From Dyella marensis (GTDB lineage Bacteria > Pseudomonadota > Gammaproteobacteria > Xanthomonadales > Rhodanobacteraceae), in NCBI RefSeq assembly GCF_900112865.1, contig NZ_FONH01000006.1, forward strand, positions 124,001 through 188,000: a stretch of 64,000 nucleotides of DNA. The letters are read 5' to 3'. Numbering within the stretch: the stretch's first letter is position 1; every line of letters starts with the position of its first letter. Below the pieces are notes generated by a model. It saw nothing but the letters and a program-made list of their open reading frames with translations, was not told where the DNA came from and made no database searches. This document shows, in pieces, positions 45,420 through 56,062 of this stretch. The position numbers and the translations under genes are program-made.

Positions 45420-47450
45420 ATGAGCACTACAGGGGGCGTCGGCAAGGAGCGGGGCTATACCGGCCTCATCGTCTTGCTGGTGGTCGCGATCGGCTTCGCG
45501 GCGCTGGACTTCTTCATGCTTAACGCGAAGAACGGCGAGGATCGCCAGGCCATCGGCCTGACCACGCAGATCCAGGTGTTGTCGCAGCAGACCGCCAAGT
45601 ACGCGCTGGAGGCGTCGGACGGCAACGTCGACTCCTTCAAGGAGCTGGAAACCAACCGCAATGCGATCGATTCCGCGGTCCAGCGCCTGAATTCCGGCGA
45701 CACCAAGAGCGGCATGCAGGCCTATGCCGACAACAGCGCCTCCCCGGCCGGCCGCGGCGTGGCCGCGCTGAGCAACGCCTGGAAGCAGCTGGATGCCGAC
45801 ATCGGCAAGATCCTGTCCAACAAGGCGCTGGTGCTGGATTCGGCGCAGCGTGCCGGCACCCTGTCGCGCGAACTTCCCGTGCTGAACTCCAGCATGGAGC
45901 AGGTGGTGAACATCCTGCAGCAGCGCGGCGGCAGCGCGGAGCAGACCTACACCTCGGCGCGCCAGATGCTGCTGGCCGACCGCATGATCCGCCGCGTGCA
46001 GGAAATCCTGCAGGGCGGCGACGCCTCGCAGCCCGCGGCCGACGGCCTGGCCCGCGACGGCCAGCTCTACGGCGGCGTGCTCAAGGGCCTGCAGGAAGGC
46101 AACACCGAGGTCGGCGTGCGGTCGATGAACGACTCCAACGCCCGCAAGATCCTCGGCGACATGCAGACCAAGTGGGACAGCCTGCAGGACCCGGTCTCCA
46201 AGCTGGTCGGCGCGGCCGGCAACCTCTCCGAGGTGAAGCGCGCCGGCAACCAGGCCTCGCTGGATTCGCAGAACGTGCTGCTGCGCGCGAACGAACTGTC
46301 CGAGCAGATCGGCAAGCTGCCGCTGCGCCGCCTGTTCCCGAACGTGTGGTGGGGCGTGCTGGGCGCCGGCGGCGCCGCCGCCTTCGCCGTGCTGCTGGTG
46401 TTTACCCTGATCCGCGACCAGCGCCGCCGCTTCCAGGAATCGGCCGAGCTGAACCAGCGTAACCAGGAGGCGATCATGCGCCTGCTGGACGAAATGGGCT
46501 CGCTGGCCGAAGGCGACCTGACGGTGAAGACCACCGTGACCGAGGACATCACCGGCGCCATCGCCGACTCGGTGAACTACGCCATCGACGAGCTGCGCAC
46601 CCTGGTGACGACGATTAACGAGACCTCCGAGCAGGTCTCGTCCTCGGCGCAGGAAACCCAGACCACCGCGCGCCATCTGGCCGACGCGGCGCAGAGCCAG
46701 GCGGCGCGGATCAGCACCGCCACCTCGGCGATCAACCAGATCGCCAGCCTGATGGACAACGTGTCGAAGGATTCCGCCGAATCGGCCGACGTGGCCGAAC
46801 GCTCGGTGCGGATCGCCTCGCGCGGCGCCGAAGTGGTGCGCGAAACCATCTCGGGGATGGACTCGATCCGCGACCAGATCCAGGAAACCTCCAAGCGCAT
46901 CAAGCGCCTGGGCGAGTCTTCCCAGGAAATCGGCTCGATCGTGGAACTGATCAACGACATCGCCGAGCAGACCAACATCCTCGCGCTGAACGCCGCCATC
47001 CAGGCGGCCTCGGCGGGCGAGGCGGGCCGCGGCTTCGCGGTGGTGGCGGACGAAGTGCAGCGCCTGGCGGAACGCTCCGCCAGCGCGACCAAGCGAATCG
47101 AAACGCTGGTGCAGGCGATTCAGTCCGACACCAACGAGGCGGTCAACTCCATGGAGCAGACCACCGCCGAAGTGGTGGCCGGCGCCCGCAAGGCCGAGGA
47201 CGCGGGCAGCGCGCTGGGCGACATCGAACGCGTGTCGCACGACCTGTCCGCGCTGATTCAGAACATCTCGGCCGCGGCGCGCGAGCAGTCCATCGCCGCG
47301 ACGGACATCTCGCAGTCGATGAACGCGATCCAGGAAATCACTTCGCAGACCTCGCAGGGCGCGAGCCAGACGGCCGAGTCGATCGGCTACCTGGCCCAGC
47401 TGGCCAGCGATCTGCGGCGTTCGGTGGCGCACTTCAAGCTGCCGGGCTGA
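45420..47450 (+). CDS. pilJ: twitching chemoreceptor PilJ
   Basis: A 676-residue methyl-accepting chemotaxis protein. Transmembrane helix 1 ([20 protein letters not shown], about 12-31), a roughly 275-residue periplasmic sensor with two PilJ-type helical modules, transmembrane helix 2 ([19 protein letters not shown], about 309-327), HAMP, and a signalling domain whose hairpin tip is [20 protein letters not shown]. Pseudomonas PilJ senses pilin/pilus tension. Possible methylation helices are present, but the cluster lacks a pilK methyltransferase. Confidence 0.95.
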   Translation: MSTTGGVGKERGYTGLIVLLVVAIGFAALDFFMLNAKNGEDRQAIGLTTQIQVLSQQTAKYALEASDGNVDSFKELETNRNAIDSAVQRLNSGDTKSGMQAYADNSASPAGRGVAALSNAWKQLDADIGKILSNKALVLDSAQRAGTLSRELPVLNSSMEQVVNILQQRGGSAEQTYTSARQMLLADRMIRRVQEILQGGDASQPAADGLARDGQLYGGVLKGLQEGNTEVGVRSMNDSNARKILGDMQTKWDSLQDPVSKLVGAAGNLSEVKRAGNQASLDSQNVLLRANELSEQIGKLPLRRLFPNVWWGVLGAGGAAAFAVLLVFTLIRDQRRRFQESAELNQRNQEAIMRLLDEMGSLAEGDLTVKTTVTEDITGAIADSVNYAIDELRTLVTTINETSEQVSSSAQETQTTARHLADAAQSQAARISTATSAINQIASLMDNVSKDSAESADVAERSVRIASRGAEVVRETISGMDSIRDQIQETSKRIKRLGESSQEIGSIVELINDIAEQTNILALNAAIQAASAGEAGRGFAVVADEVQRLAERSASATKRIETLVQAIQSDTNEAVNSMEQTTAEVVAGARKAEDAGSALGDIERVSHDLSALIQNISAAAREQSIAATDISQSMNAIQEITSQTSQGASQTAESIGYLAQLASDLRRSVAHFKLPG

Positions 47451-47566
47451 TTAGAAAAGCAACAGGTACGGGCGCGACCGCAGCATCCAAAGCGGGCGCG
47501 TCCGAGGACAGGGGGGCAACCTCGACGGTTGCGTGACACGCGTTGCGTGGCCGCTGAGAGGGGCGC

Positions 47567-50500
47567 ATGAGACTTCAAGACCACATCGATTTCACCACCC
47601 TGCAGTGGGTCAAGCCCGAGCTTGACGAGACGCTGGCCATCGCCCGTGAGGCGCTGGAATCCTACGTCGAAAATCCGGGCGACCGCGCCGTCATGCGCTC
47701 GTGCGCGGACAGCCTGCACCAGGTCCAGGGCACCCTGCGCATGGTGGAGCTGTACGGCGCCGCGCTGGTGGCCGAGGAAATGGAAAACCTCGCCGTCGCC
47801 CTGCTCGAAGGCCACGTCACCCAGCGCGAGGAAGCCTACGCCGCGATGATGCGCGGCCTGATGCAGCTGCCGGACTATCTGGAACGCCTGTCCGGCGGCC
47901 ATCGCGACGTGCCGGTGGTGCTGCTGCCGCTGCTCAACGAGCTGCGTGCCAGCCGCGGCCAGCAGGCGCTGCACGAATCGGCGCTGTTCGCGCCCAATCT
48001 CGAAGCCGCGCTGCCGGACAGCGCGCCGGCCGCGCTCAACCAGGAAGAAGCCGAGCGCATGCACGGCCGCATCGCCGAGCTGCGCCTGCGTTTCCAGCAG
48101 CAGCTGCTGGCGTGGTTCCGCGGCCAGGCCGCCGAGCAGCAGCTCGGCGCCATGGTGCAGACCCTCGATGCGATCGCCGCGCGCTGCTACAGCGTTCCGG
48201 GCCGCCGCCTGTGGTGGATCACCGCCGGCGTGCTGGAAGGCCTGCAGCAGGGCCTGCTGAAGAACCAGGCGGCGGAAGTGCGCCAGCTGATCGGCAAGGT
48301 CGATCGCAGCATCCGCCAGCTGATCGAACAGGGCGAAGCGTCGATGCGCGGCGGCGATGCCGACGAGCTGGCGCGCAAGCTGCTCTACGTCGTCGCGCAG
48401 TCCAAGCAGCGCAGTGCGCGCATGGACCTGCTGGTGCGCACCTACGGCCTGGACCGCCTGCTGCCCGACGAGGGCGAGCTGGAACATGCCCGCGGTTCGA
48501 TGTCCGGCCACAACCGCGCCCTGCTGGACTCGGTGGCCAAGGCCATCAAGGAAGACCTGCTGCGCGTGAAGGAAGCGCTGGACCTGTTCCTGCGCCAGGC
48601 CGACGCCGATCCCGCCCAGCTCAGCGAACAGACCGGCGTGCTCGAGCGCGTCGGCGACACCCTCGGCATGCTGGCGCTCGGCGTGCCGCGCCGCGTGGTG
48701 ACCGAGCAGCGCCGCGTGCTGGAAGACATCGCCAACCGCCTGCGCGCCCCGGACGAAGAGCTGCTGCTCGACGTCGCCGGTGCGCTGCTCTACGTCGAAG
48801 CCTCGCTGGACGATCACATCGAGAGCCTCGGCGCCGAAGAGGAAACCGCCCAGGAAGCGCCGGTGAGCATGCTCCCGCGCAGCGAGGCGCGGCACATCCT
48901 CTCCACGCTCATGCAGGAGGCCACCGCCAACACCGGCAAGGTGAAGGACGCCATCGTGGCCTTCATCGAATCCGGCTGGCGCCACCAGGAACTGACCGAC
49001 GTTCCCGGCCTGATGGACGAAGTGTCCGGCGCCATGCGCATGCTCACCGCGCCGCGCCCGGCCGAACTGGCCGAAGGCATCGGCCGCTTCGTCGGCAACG
49101 AGCTGCTCAGCGACCGCCGCGTGCCGACCAGCGCGCAGATGGATCACCTGGCCGACGCGCTGGCCGCGCTGGAGTACTACCTGGAAGCCGCGCGCGAACA
49201 TCGCGGCGGCCTCGAACACATCCTGGACGTGGCCGAGCACAGCCTCAGCACGCTCGGCTACTGGCCGCCGCCGCCGATGCGCACCGTGCTGGCCGACGCC
49301 GAGCCGGAAGCCGCCGCTGTACCGGCACCGGCACCGGCGTCCGCGCCTGCCGCGTTCGCGCCGGAATTCACTACCGAGCACGAACTCACCGAAAGCGTCA
49401 GCCTGGCCACCGGCCACGACCTGGGCAGCCTGGTGATCGGCGAAGCCGTCACGCCGATGCCGTCCGCGCACGAACTGGCCGGCCTGCGCCTGGTCGATAC
49501 CGAGCAGGTGCCCGCGCCGGTCGCCTCCGGCGCCAACGACGACGACGACTGGGTCGAGATCGAAGAAGAAGTGCTCGAGCAGGTGCCGGTCGGCAACGCC
49601 ATCAATGCCCACGCCGGCTTCCAGGTCAGCGTGGAAGGCATCGACGACGACATCCGCGAGATCTTCCTGGAAGAAATGCAGGAAGAGATCGACAACCTGC
49701 GCGACGCCGAACAGAAGTGGCTGGCCGATCCGGAGCGCCTCGAAGCGCTTACCCCGATCCGCCGCTCCTTCCACACGCTCAAGGGCTCGGGCCGCCTGGT
49801 CGGCGCCACCGCGCTGGGCGAGTACGCGTGGAAGATCGAGAACATGCTCAATCGCGTGCTCGATCAGTCGATTCCCGCCAACGCGAATGCGCAGGCGCTG
49901 ATCCACCACGCCATCGAAGCGCTGCCGCAGCTGCGCGCCGCGCTGATGGGCGAGGGCGCACCGACCGCGCCACTGGCCGCGATCATGGAGACGGCCGACC
50001 GCCTCGCCGGCGGCAGCGAGAGCGCCCGCGTCGAAGACTTCGCGCCCGCCGCCACCGAGACGGTGCGCCGCGTCGTGCGCCGCCGCGTGCTGCGTTCGCA
50101 GATCGCCGCCGAGGCGATCCCGGCCGCCACGCTCGCGCACGTCGAGCCCGCCCCGGAACCCGTGGCGCCGCCGCTGCATGCGCACGACATGATCGCGCCG
50201 CCGGTGCTGCCGCCGGTCGATCCGGTGCTGCTGGAGATCCTGCGCAGCGAAGTCGCCCAATACCTGCAGACCATCCGCCACGCGATCAACCGCGTCGACG
50301 GCGAGCTGCGCGTGGACGACAGCCTGCTGCGTGCCGTGCATACCCTGCACGGCGCCATCGCGATGGTCGACATCCCGCTGCTGACCCAGCTGCTGTCGCC
50401 GCTGGAAAGCCTGCTCAAGCGCCTGCGCGCCGCCGGCCATCCGCTCTCCGCCGAGGGCGTGAACCTGCTGGGCAAGAGCGCCGACGCGGTCGACTACATC

Positions 50501-53500
50501 ATGGGCCAGTTCGACGCCGAGCATCCGCAGCTGCCGGAGCTCGACGCGCTGATCCAGCGCCTGGTCGAACTGCGCGACGCGCAGCCCGAGCCGCAGGTGG
50601 CGCACGTGCTGTTCGAGCCGCTGGCCGACGATCTGGCTGCGGATAACGAAGCCGACGAGGGCGCGCTTGCCGCCGCGCTGGACGCCGCCATGCCGGCGCA
50701 GCCGGGCGAGCCGCATGCGGAGGAAACCGCGAAGGCCGCCGCGCCGGTGGACGATTTCACCGCCGAGCTGATGGCCGCGCTGGGCAGCTTCGAGGCCGAG
50801 CGGCCCGCGCAGGACGCGGACGTGACCCATCACGCGGTCGCGCCCGTCACCGCAGAAGAAGACGATTTCGCCGCGCTGTACGGCGACCTGACCGGCGACG
50901 AGCCGCAGCACGCGGAAGCCGCGGCGGATCCCGCCGAGATCGTGGTCGAAAACACGTTGTCCTTCGATAACCTGTCGATCGAACCGATCGAGCTTTCCGA
51001 GGCCCACCTGGGCGCCGGCGAAGCCGGGCACATCGAGTTCTCGCTCGATGCCGTCGAGCCGGCGGAAGCGCAGCTGGTCGACGCGCATGCACTGGTCGGC
51101 ACGGAGCAGCCGGCCGAAGTGGCTGCGACGCATGTGTCGCTGGAGCCGGCGCTCGCCGATGGCGAAGCAGCGATCGAAGAGATCGAAGTCGGCCCGGTGT
51201 CGGAGAGCGAGCTGGCCGAGTTCCTCGGTGCGGACGAGCCGATCGCCGAACTGGCCGAGCCGGTCTCGGGCCTGGTCGACGAGCCCGTGCTCGAGCCGCT
51301 GCATGCCGAAGAGGCGGCGCCGGTCGTCGAACCGGAGCACATCGAAACCGTGCACGTCGAAACCGGGCAGCCCGAACCCGTGCCGTTCATGGCCGGGGAA
51401 GCCGAGGCGGCGCAGGTCGAGGAAGCTCGTATCGAGCCGCCCAAGGCCCCGGTCCACGACCTCACCTCCGAATACGCCGGCAGCTGGACCAACGACCAGA
51501 TCGATCCGGACCTGCTGGAGATCTTCACCGAGGAAGCGCGCGAGATCCTCGACCACTCCGACAGCGTGCTGGCGCAATGGCGTGCCGAGCCTGCCGAGCC
51601 GGAACACCTGGCCAGCCTGCAGCGCGACCTGCATACGCTGAAGGGCGGCGCGCGCATCGCCGGCATGGTGCCGGTGGGCGACCTCACCCACGCCATCGAA
51701 ACCCTGCTGGAAAGCCCGGTGGGCCGCGATCCGGCGCGCCTGGGCGAACTGATCCGCGCCCTCGAAGCCGGCTTCGACACCCTGCACGGACTGGTGCAGC
51801 GCGTGTCGCAGGGCCGCGGCGTCGAATACCCGCAGGCGATGATCGACCGCTTCCTGGGCCTGGCCGGCGATACCGCGCCTGCCGCCGGGCACGACGACGT
51901 CGCCGCCGAACCGGCCGATCGCGCCGGCCTGCCCGAGCTGCTGCCGGAAGAAGGCCAGTTCGACGAGGCACGCGGTCCGCAGGAACAGATCCGCGTCCGT
52001 TCCGAACTGCTCGACACCCTCGTCAACCATGCCGGCGAGGTGGCGATCTACCGTTCGCGCCTCGAACAGCAGGTCGCCGGCTACCGCTTCAACCTGGTCG
52101 AGCTGGACTCGACCGTGCAGCGCCTGCGCAGCCAGCTGCGCATGCTGGAAATCGAAACCGAGGCGCAGATCATCGCGCGCTTCCAGCGCGAGCATCGCGA
52201 AGCGGGCATGAGCGTGTTCGATCCGCTCGAGCTCGACCGCTATTCGCAGCTGCAGCAGTACTCGCGTGCACTGGCCGAGTCGGTATCCGACCTGGTGTCG
52301 ATCCAGAGCATGCTGGACGAGCTGACCCGCCAGGCCGAGACGCTGCTGATCCAGCAGTCGCGCGTGAGCTCGGAACTGCAGGACGGCCTGCTGCGCACGC
52401 GCATGCTGCCGTTCGACACCATGGTGCCGAACCTGCGCCGCACGCTGCGCCAGGCCGCGACCGAGCAGGGCAAGAGCGCCCAGCTGTTCGTGGAAGGTGC
52501 GCACGGCGAAATGGACCGCACCCTGCTCGACCGCCTCAAGGCGCCGTTCGAGCACATGCTGCGCAACGCCGTCGCGCACGGCATCGAGTCGCCGGAAGAA
52601 CGCCGCAAGGCAGGCAAGCCAGCCGAAGGCGCGGTGCGCATCCGCGTGGCGCGCGAAGCCACCGAGGTGGTGGTGCGCGTGACCGACGACGGCCGCGGCC
52701 TGGACCGCGAGGCCGTGCGCAAGCGCGGCATCGAGCGCGGCCTGCTGCGCGCCGACGCCAAGCCGAGCGACGACCAGCTGCTGGCCCTGATCACCCAGCC
52801 GGGCTTCTCCACGGCCGGCACGGTGACGCAGCTGGCCGGCCGCGGCGTGGGCATGGACGTGGTGGCCAACGAGATCAAGCAGCTCGGCGGCTCCATCGCG
52901 GTGGAATCGCAGGCCGGCCAGGGCACGACCTTCGTGCTGCGCCTGCCGTTCACCCTCGCGGTGACCCAGGCCATCCTGGTGCGCATCGGCGAGGGCACGT
53001 TCGCCATCCCGATGACCTCGGTGCAGGGCGTGGCGCGCATCAACCCGGCCGACCTCACCACGCGCCTTGCCGAGTACGAGCCGACCTTCCCGTATGGCGG
53101 CGAAGAATTCGGCATCCACGACCTGGCCGAACTGCTGGGCATTCCCCCGGGCCATCCGGGCGACGAACAGCTGCCGCTGCTGCTGACCCGCGCCGGCGAC
53201 CTGCGCGCCGCGATCCGCATCGACGCCGTGATCGGCTCGCGCGAGATCGTGGTGAAGTCGGTCGGCCCGCAGGTGAGCTCGGTGCCGGGCATCCTCGGCG
53301 CGACCATCATGGGCGACGGCTCGGTGCTGATCATTCTGGATCTGCCGCCGCTGGTGCGTCACGGCATCGTGCGCCGCCAGGAGCGCCTGGCCGAAGGCCT
53401 CACCGCGGTCGAAATGCCGGTGGTCGAGGAAGAGCGCGTGCGTCCGCTGGTGATGGTGGTCGACGACTCCATCACCATGCGCAAGGTCACCGGCCGCGTG

Positions 53501-53830
53501 CTGGAACGCCACGAATACGAAGTGCACACCGCGAAGGACGGCCTGGATGCGCTGGAGAAACTGCACGAGCGCGTGCCCGACCTGATGCTGCTCGATATCG
53601 AGATGCCGCGCATGGACGGCTTCGAACTGGCCGAGGCGATGAAGGCCGATCCGCGCCTGCGCAACGTGCCGATCATCATGATCACCTCGCGTACCGGCGA
53701 TAAGCATCGCCAGCGCGCATTCGACATTGGCGTGGACCGCTACCTCGGCAAGCCGTACCAGGAAGTCGAGCTGCTGGCGCAGATCAGCGAAGTGCTGGAG
53801 CAGCGTGCGACGGAGTCCGCCCATGGCTGA
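47567..53830 (+). CDS. chpA: hybrid chemotaxis kinase ChpA/PilL
   Basis: A 2087-residue CheA-type kinase. The N-terminal half has a degenerate Hpt (LHQVQGTLRM, His51) and three with good signatures: FHTLKGSGR (His736), VHTLHGAIA (His925), LHTLKGGAR (His1356), separated by long Ala/Glu/Pro-rich linkers (about 1025-1290). Then follow the dimerisation region, an HATPase (about 1640-1790, HMLRNAVAHGIE, DDGRGLD, GRGVGMDVV), a CheW domain and a C-terminal receiver (VVDDSITMRKV, LLDIEMPRMDG, Asp2010). Phosphate goes to PilG and PilH. It is shorter than Pseudomonas ChpA, with fewer phosphotransfer modules. It overlaps the next gene by 8 bases. Confidence 0.95.
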   Translation: MRLQDHIDFTTLQWVKPELDETLAIAREALESYVENPGDRAVMRSCADSLHQVQGTLRMVELYGAALVAEEMENLAVALLEGHVTQREEAYAAMMRGLMQLPDYLERLSGGHRDVPVVLLPLLNELRASRGQQALHESALFAPNLEAALPDSAPAALNQEEAERMHGRIAELRLRFQQQLLAWFRGQAAEQQLGAMVQTLDAIAARCYSVPGRRLWWITAGVLEGLQQGLLKNQAAEVRQLIGKVDRSIRQLIEQGEASMRGGDADELARKLLYVVAQSKQRSARMDLLVRTYGLDRLLPDEGELEHARGSMSGHNRALLDSVAKAIKEDLLRVKEALDLFLRQADADPAQLSEQTGVLERVGDTLGMLALGVPRRVVTEQRRVLEDIANRLRAPDEELLLDVAGALLYVEASLDDHIESLGAEEETAQEAPVSMLPRSEARHILSTLMQEATANTGKVKDAIVAFIESGWRHQELTDVPGLMDEVSGAMRMLTAPRPAELAEGIGRFVGNELLSDRRVPTSAQMDHLADALAALEYYLEAAREHRGGLEHILDVAEHSLSTLGYWPPPPMRTVLADAEPEAAAVPAPAPASAPAAFAPEFTTEHELTESVSLATGHDLGSLVIGEAVTPMPSAHELAGLRLVDTEQVPAPVASGANDDDDWVEIEEEVLEQVPVGNAINAHAGFQVSVEGIDDDIREIFLEEMQEEIDNLRDAEQKWLADPERLEALTPIRRSFHTLKGSGRLVGATALGEYAWKIENMLNRVLDQSIPANANAQALIHHAIEALPQLRAALMGEGAPTAPLAAIMETADRLAGGSESARVEDFAPAATETVRRVVRRRVLRSQIAAEAIPAATLAHVEPAPEPVAPPLHAHDMIAPPVLPPVDPVLLEILRSEVAQYLQTIRHAINRVDGELRVDDSLLRAVHTLHGAIAMVDIPLLTQLLSPLESLLKRLRAAGHPLSAEGVNLLGKSADAVDYIMGQFDAEHPQLPELDALIQRLVELRDAQPEPQVAHVLFEPLADDLAADNEADEGALAAALDAAMPAQPGEPHAEETAKAAAPVDDFTAELMAALGSFEAERPAQDADVTHHAVAPVTAEEDDFAALYGDLTGDEPQHAEAAADPAEIVVENTLSFDNLSIEPIELSEAHLGAGEAGHIEFSLDAVEPAEAQLVDAHALVGTEQPAEVAATHVSLEPALADGEAAIEEIEVGPVSESELAEFLGADEPIAELAEPVSGLVDEPVLEPLHAEEAAPVVEPEHIETVHVETGQPEPVPFMAGEAEAAQVEEARIEPPKAPVHDLTSEYAGSWTNDQIDPDLLEIFTEEAREILDHSDSVLAQWRAEPAEPEHLASLQRDLHTLKGGARIAGMVPVGDLTHAIETLLESPVGRDPARLGELIRALEAGFDTLHGLVQRVSQGRGVEYPQAMIDRFLGLAGDTAPAAGHDDVAAEPADRAGLPELLPEEGQFDEARGPQEQIRVRSELLDTLVNHAGEVAIYRSRLEQQVAGYRFNLVELDSTVQRLRSQLRMLEIETEAQIIARFQREHREAGMSVFDPLELDRYSQLQQYSRALAESVSDLVSIQSMLDELTRQAETLLIQQSRVSSELQDGLLRTRMLPFDTMVPNLRRTLRQAATEQGKSAQLFVEGAHGEMDRTLLDRLKAPFEHMLRNAVAHGIESPEERRKAGKPAEGAVRIRVAREATEVVVRVTDDGRGLDREAVRKRGIERGLLRADAKPSDDQLLALITQPGFSTAGTVTQLAGRGVGMDVVANEIKQLGGSIAVESQAGQGTTFVLRLPFTLAVTQAILVRIGEGTFAIPMTSVQGVARINPADLTTRLAEYEPTFPYGGEEFGIHDLAELLGIPPGHPGDEQLPLLLTRAGDLRAAIRIDAVIGSREIVVKSVGPQVSSVPGILGATIMGDGSVLIILDLPPLVRHGIVRRQERLAEGLTAVEMPVVEEERVRPLVMVVDDSITMRKVTGRVLERHEYEVHTAKDGLDALEKLHERVPDLMLLDIEMPRMDGFELAEAMKADPRLRNVPIIMITSRTGDKHRQRAFDIGVDRYLGKPYQEVELLAQISEVLEQRATESAHG

Positions 53831-55589
53831 AGCCCCGGCAGTCGCTCTGCTGTTCGACGACGCGGAACTCGGGGCCCATCTGCGCGAAGCCTTGCGTGAA
53901 CGCGGTGCTCGCATCGTGCACGAAGGCGCGCTCGGCACGCTGAGCCGCGAAGTGATCCATGGCACCGGCGCCCAGGTGGTGGTGGTGAACCTGGACGATG
54001 AGGCGGCCGACGAGCTCGACCGCCTCTACGACGTGATCGACGGCGATCATCCGCGCGTGGTGTTCAACGACGCCCAGGCCAGTCGCGGCCTGGACGGCTG
54101 GGATCGCGCGCGCTGGGCGCGGCATCTGGCGGTGAAGGTGCTGGCGGATGGCGACGTCGATCCGCCGCGTCCGGCCGATGCGCTGGCGGTGGAGACGCCG
54201 GTGATGCATGAGGCGGTGGCGGTTGCCGCCGCGCCGGTGGCTGCGATAGCCGCGGTGGCTTTGGCTGAAGCCGATGAAGAGCCGGCAGCCGAGCCCGAAG
54301 CGACCACGCTGGCCGAGATCGAGCCGGTGGCCGATATCGCGCTGATCGACGAATCGCCTGAAATCCTGCTGTCCCCGGTGGTCGGCGAAGCCGCCGATGT
54401 CTCCGAATCGCTCGCCGCCGAACTCGAAGCGCTGCTCGCCGCCGACACCGACGAGCCGGCGGAAGACGATTTCGGCAGCGGCCTGAAACAGATTGCCGAA
54501 GACGCGCCGCCGCTGCACGACGGCATGTTCGGCGCCGACTTCCTCGCCGACACGCACGGCCCCGCGCCGATGCCGCCGGTGCACGACGAACTGCTCGCCC
54601 AGTTGCCGCCGCCGCTGCCGCAGCGCGAAGAACTCACCGCCAGCGTGCCGACCGAGCCGCTGGGCGCGCCGCCGAGCGCGCCGCGTCCGTCGTTCCAGCT
54701 CGACCATCTCGCGCTGACGCCGCTGGACGACGACTTCATCCCTGCCGACGCGCCGATCAAGGTGGAGAAGATGTCCACCGCCGAGGCGCTGCACAGCGGC
54801 TGGTCGCTGGTCGACGACGATGCGCCGCTGGCCGAAGAGGCCACCGTCGACTTCGGCATCGAGAAGATGGACGCCGCCGATTTCCTCGCCCCCGACGTGG
54901 AGCTGGAAGAGGCGCCCATGGCCGAGCCGACCATGACGCTCGAACTGGTTTCCATCGAGGAGGCCATCGCGCCGCGGGAGGAGTACTCCCACGAAGTGCA
55001 CCTCGGCGAATTGAACAGCGCGCTCGGTCGCGTGCTGCTGCTCGGCGCGACGGTGGACAGCACCGATTCGGTCTGCGCGTTCCTGGCCGCCTTGCCGTCC
55101 AGCCTGCGCATGGCCGTGCTGCTGACGCAGCATCAGGGTGTAGCGTCGGTGGATGCATTGTCCGAGCGACTGTCCAAGCATTCCGCGCTGCCCGTGCGCA
55201 TTGCCAGCCATGGTCATCGTGCGCGCGCCGGCGAAGTGCTGCTGGTGCCTGCCAACTGCCAGGTGCGCTTGCTGCGCGACGGCCGCATCGAATCCGAGGC
55301 CGTGGAACTGGCCTCGCTGCAGAACCCGTCCATCGACAGCGCCTTCACCACCGCCGCCAGTGTCTTCGGCCGCGACGCCGTCGCCATCGTCTTCGCCGGC
55401 CCCGGCACCGACGCCGTCGCCGGCGCGCAAGCCGTGCACGATCGCGGTGGCAAGGTGTGGGTTGAGCAGGCCTCCGGCGACCACTACGCCGACATGGTGC
55501 ATGGCGTCGAAGCCGAACGCCTGGCAAGTTTCACCGGAACGCCGTTCGAACTGGCGGCACGTTTGATCGAAGAGGAAGTCCAGCGATGA
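53823..55589 (+). CDS. chpB: ChpB-like CheB homologue, probably catalytically altered
   Basis: A 588-residue protein. The first 120 residues look like a degenerate receiver, the middle (about 125-390) is an acidic Ala/Glu/Pro linker, and the last 190 resemble the CheB methylesterase fold: RVLLLGATVDSTDSV, VLLTQHQG, IVFAGPGTDAVAGAQ. His437 and Asp530 of the triad are kept, but the GAS-TGG motif holding the nucleophilic Ser reads GATVDS, with Thr410 at that place. Demethylation activity is therefore doubtful. Position between chpA and chpC supports the name. It overlaps both neighbours (8 and 4 bases). Confidence 0.8.
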   Translation: MAEAPAVALLFDDAELGAHLREALRERGARIVHEGALGTLSREVIHGTGAQVVVVNLDDEAADELDRLYDVIDGDHPRVVFNDAQASRGLDGWDRARWARHLAVKVLADGDVDPPRPADALAVETPVMHEAVAVAAAPVAAIAAVALAEADEEPAAEPEATTLAEIEPVADIALIDESPEILLSPVVGEAADVSESLAAELEALLAADTDEPAEDDFGSGLKQIAEDAPPLHDGMFGADFLADTHGPAPMPPVHDELLAQLPPPLPQREELTASVPTEPLGAPPSAPRPSFQLDHLALTPLDDDFIPADAPIKVEKMSTAEALHSGWSLVDDDAPLAEEATVDFGIEKMDAADFLAPDVELEEAPMAEPTMTLELVSIEEAIAPREEYSHEVHLGELNSALGRVLLLGATVDSTDSVCAFLAALPSSLRMAVLLTQHQGVASVDALSERLSKHSALPVRIASHGHRARAGEVLLVPANCQVRLLRDGRIESEAVELASLQNPSIDSAFTTAASVFGRDAVAIVFAGPGTDAVAGAQAVHDRGGKVWVEQASGDHYADMVHGVEAERLASFTGTPFELAARLIEEEVQR

Positions 55590-56062
55590 GCGAGCAGCCG
55601 TTGCCGCGCGAAATCCGTTGCGTACTGGTGCCCGTCGGCCACCTGCGCCTGCTGCTGCCCAACGCCACCGTAGCCGAAGTGATCACCCTGCCGACGCCGG
55701 AGACGGTGGAGAACGCGCCGGAGTGGTTGCTTGGACGTATCGCGTGGCGTGGCTGGCGAGTGCCGCTGGTGTCGTTTACCAAGCTTGCCGGGGCGGAGGA
55801 GGGCGATCCGTCGTTGGCGATGCGTGTGGCGGTGCTGAAGGCGTTGGGTGGGAATCCGAAGTTGCCGTTTGTTGCTGTGGTTACGCAGGGTTTTCCGCGA
55901 CTGACTACGCTTAATGCGGAGTTGATTATTCCGACGCATGACGGCACCGAGCTGCCGCCTGGCGTGAAGGCGCAGGTGCTGGTGCGCGACGACGTGGCGG
56001 TGATTCCGGATCTGGAAGGGATTGAAGAGCAGTTGACGGAGATGTTGGAGTTGGCGAGCTGA
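55586..56062 (+). CDS. chpC: CheW-like protein ChpC
   Basis: A 158-residue second CheW-domain protein, last gene of the cluster: CVLVPVGHLRLLLPNATVAEVI, WLLGRIAWRGWRVPLVSFTKL, and a final VAVIPDLEGIEEQL. ChpC links further receptors to ChpA in Pseudomonas. Four-base ATGA overlap with chpB. From about 55,700 on, codon use is visibly less GC-biased than in chpA, at the border to the accessory tail. Confidence 0.9.
   Translation: MSEQPLPREIRCVLVPVGHLRLLLPNATVAEVITLPTPETVENAPEWLLGRIAWRGWRVPLVSFTKLAGAEEGDPSLAMRVAVLKALGGNPKLPFVAVVTQGFPRLTTLNAELIIPTHDGTELPPGVKAQVLVRDDVAVIPDLEGIEEQLTEMLELAS

Noticed and set aside
47387-53965. A 2192-codon open frame antisense to chpA
   Set aside because: chpA is fully supported by Hpt, HATPase, CheW and receiver motifs; the antisense frame is His/Gln/Arg-rich noise typical of high GC DNA.
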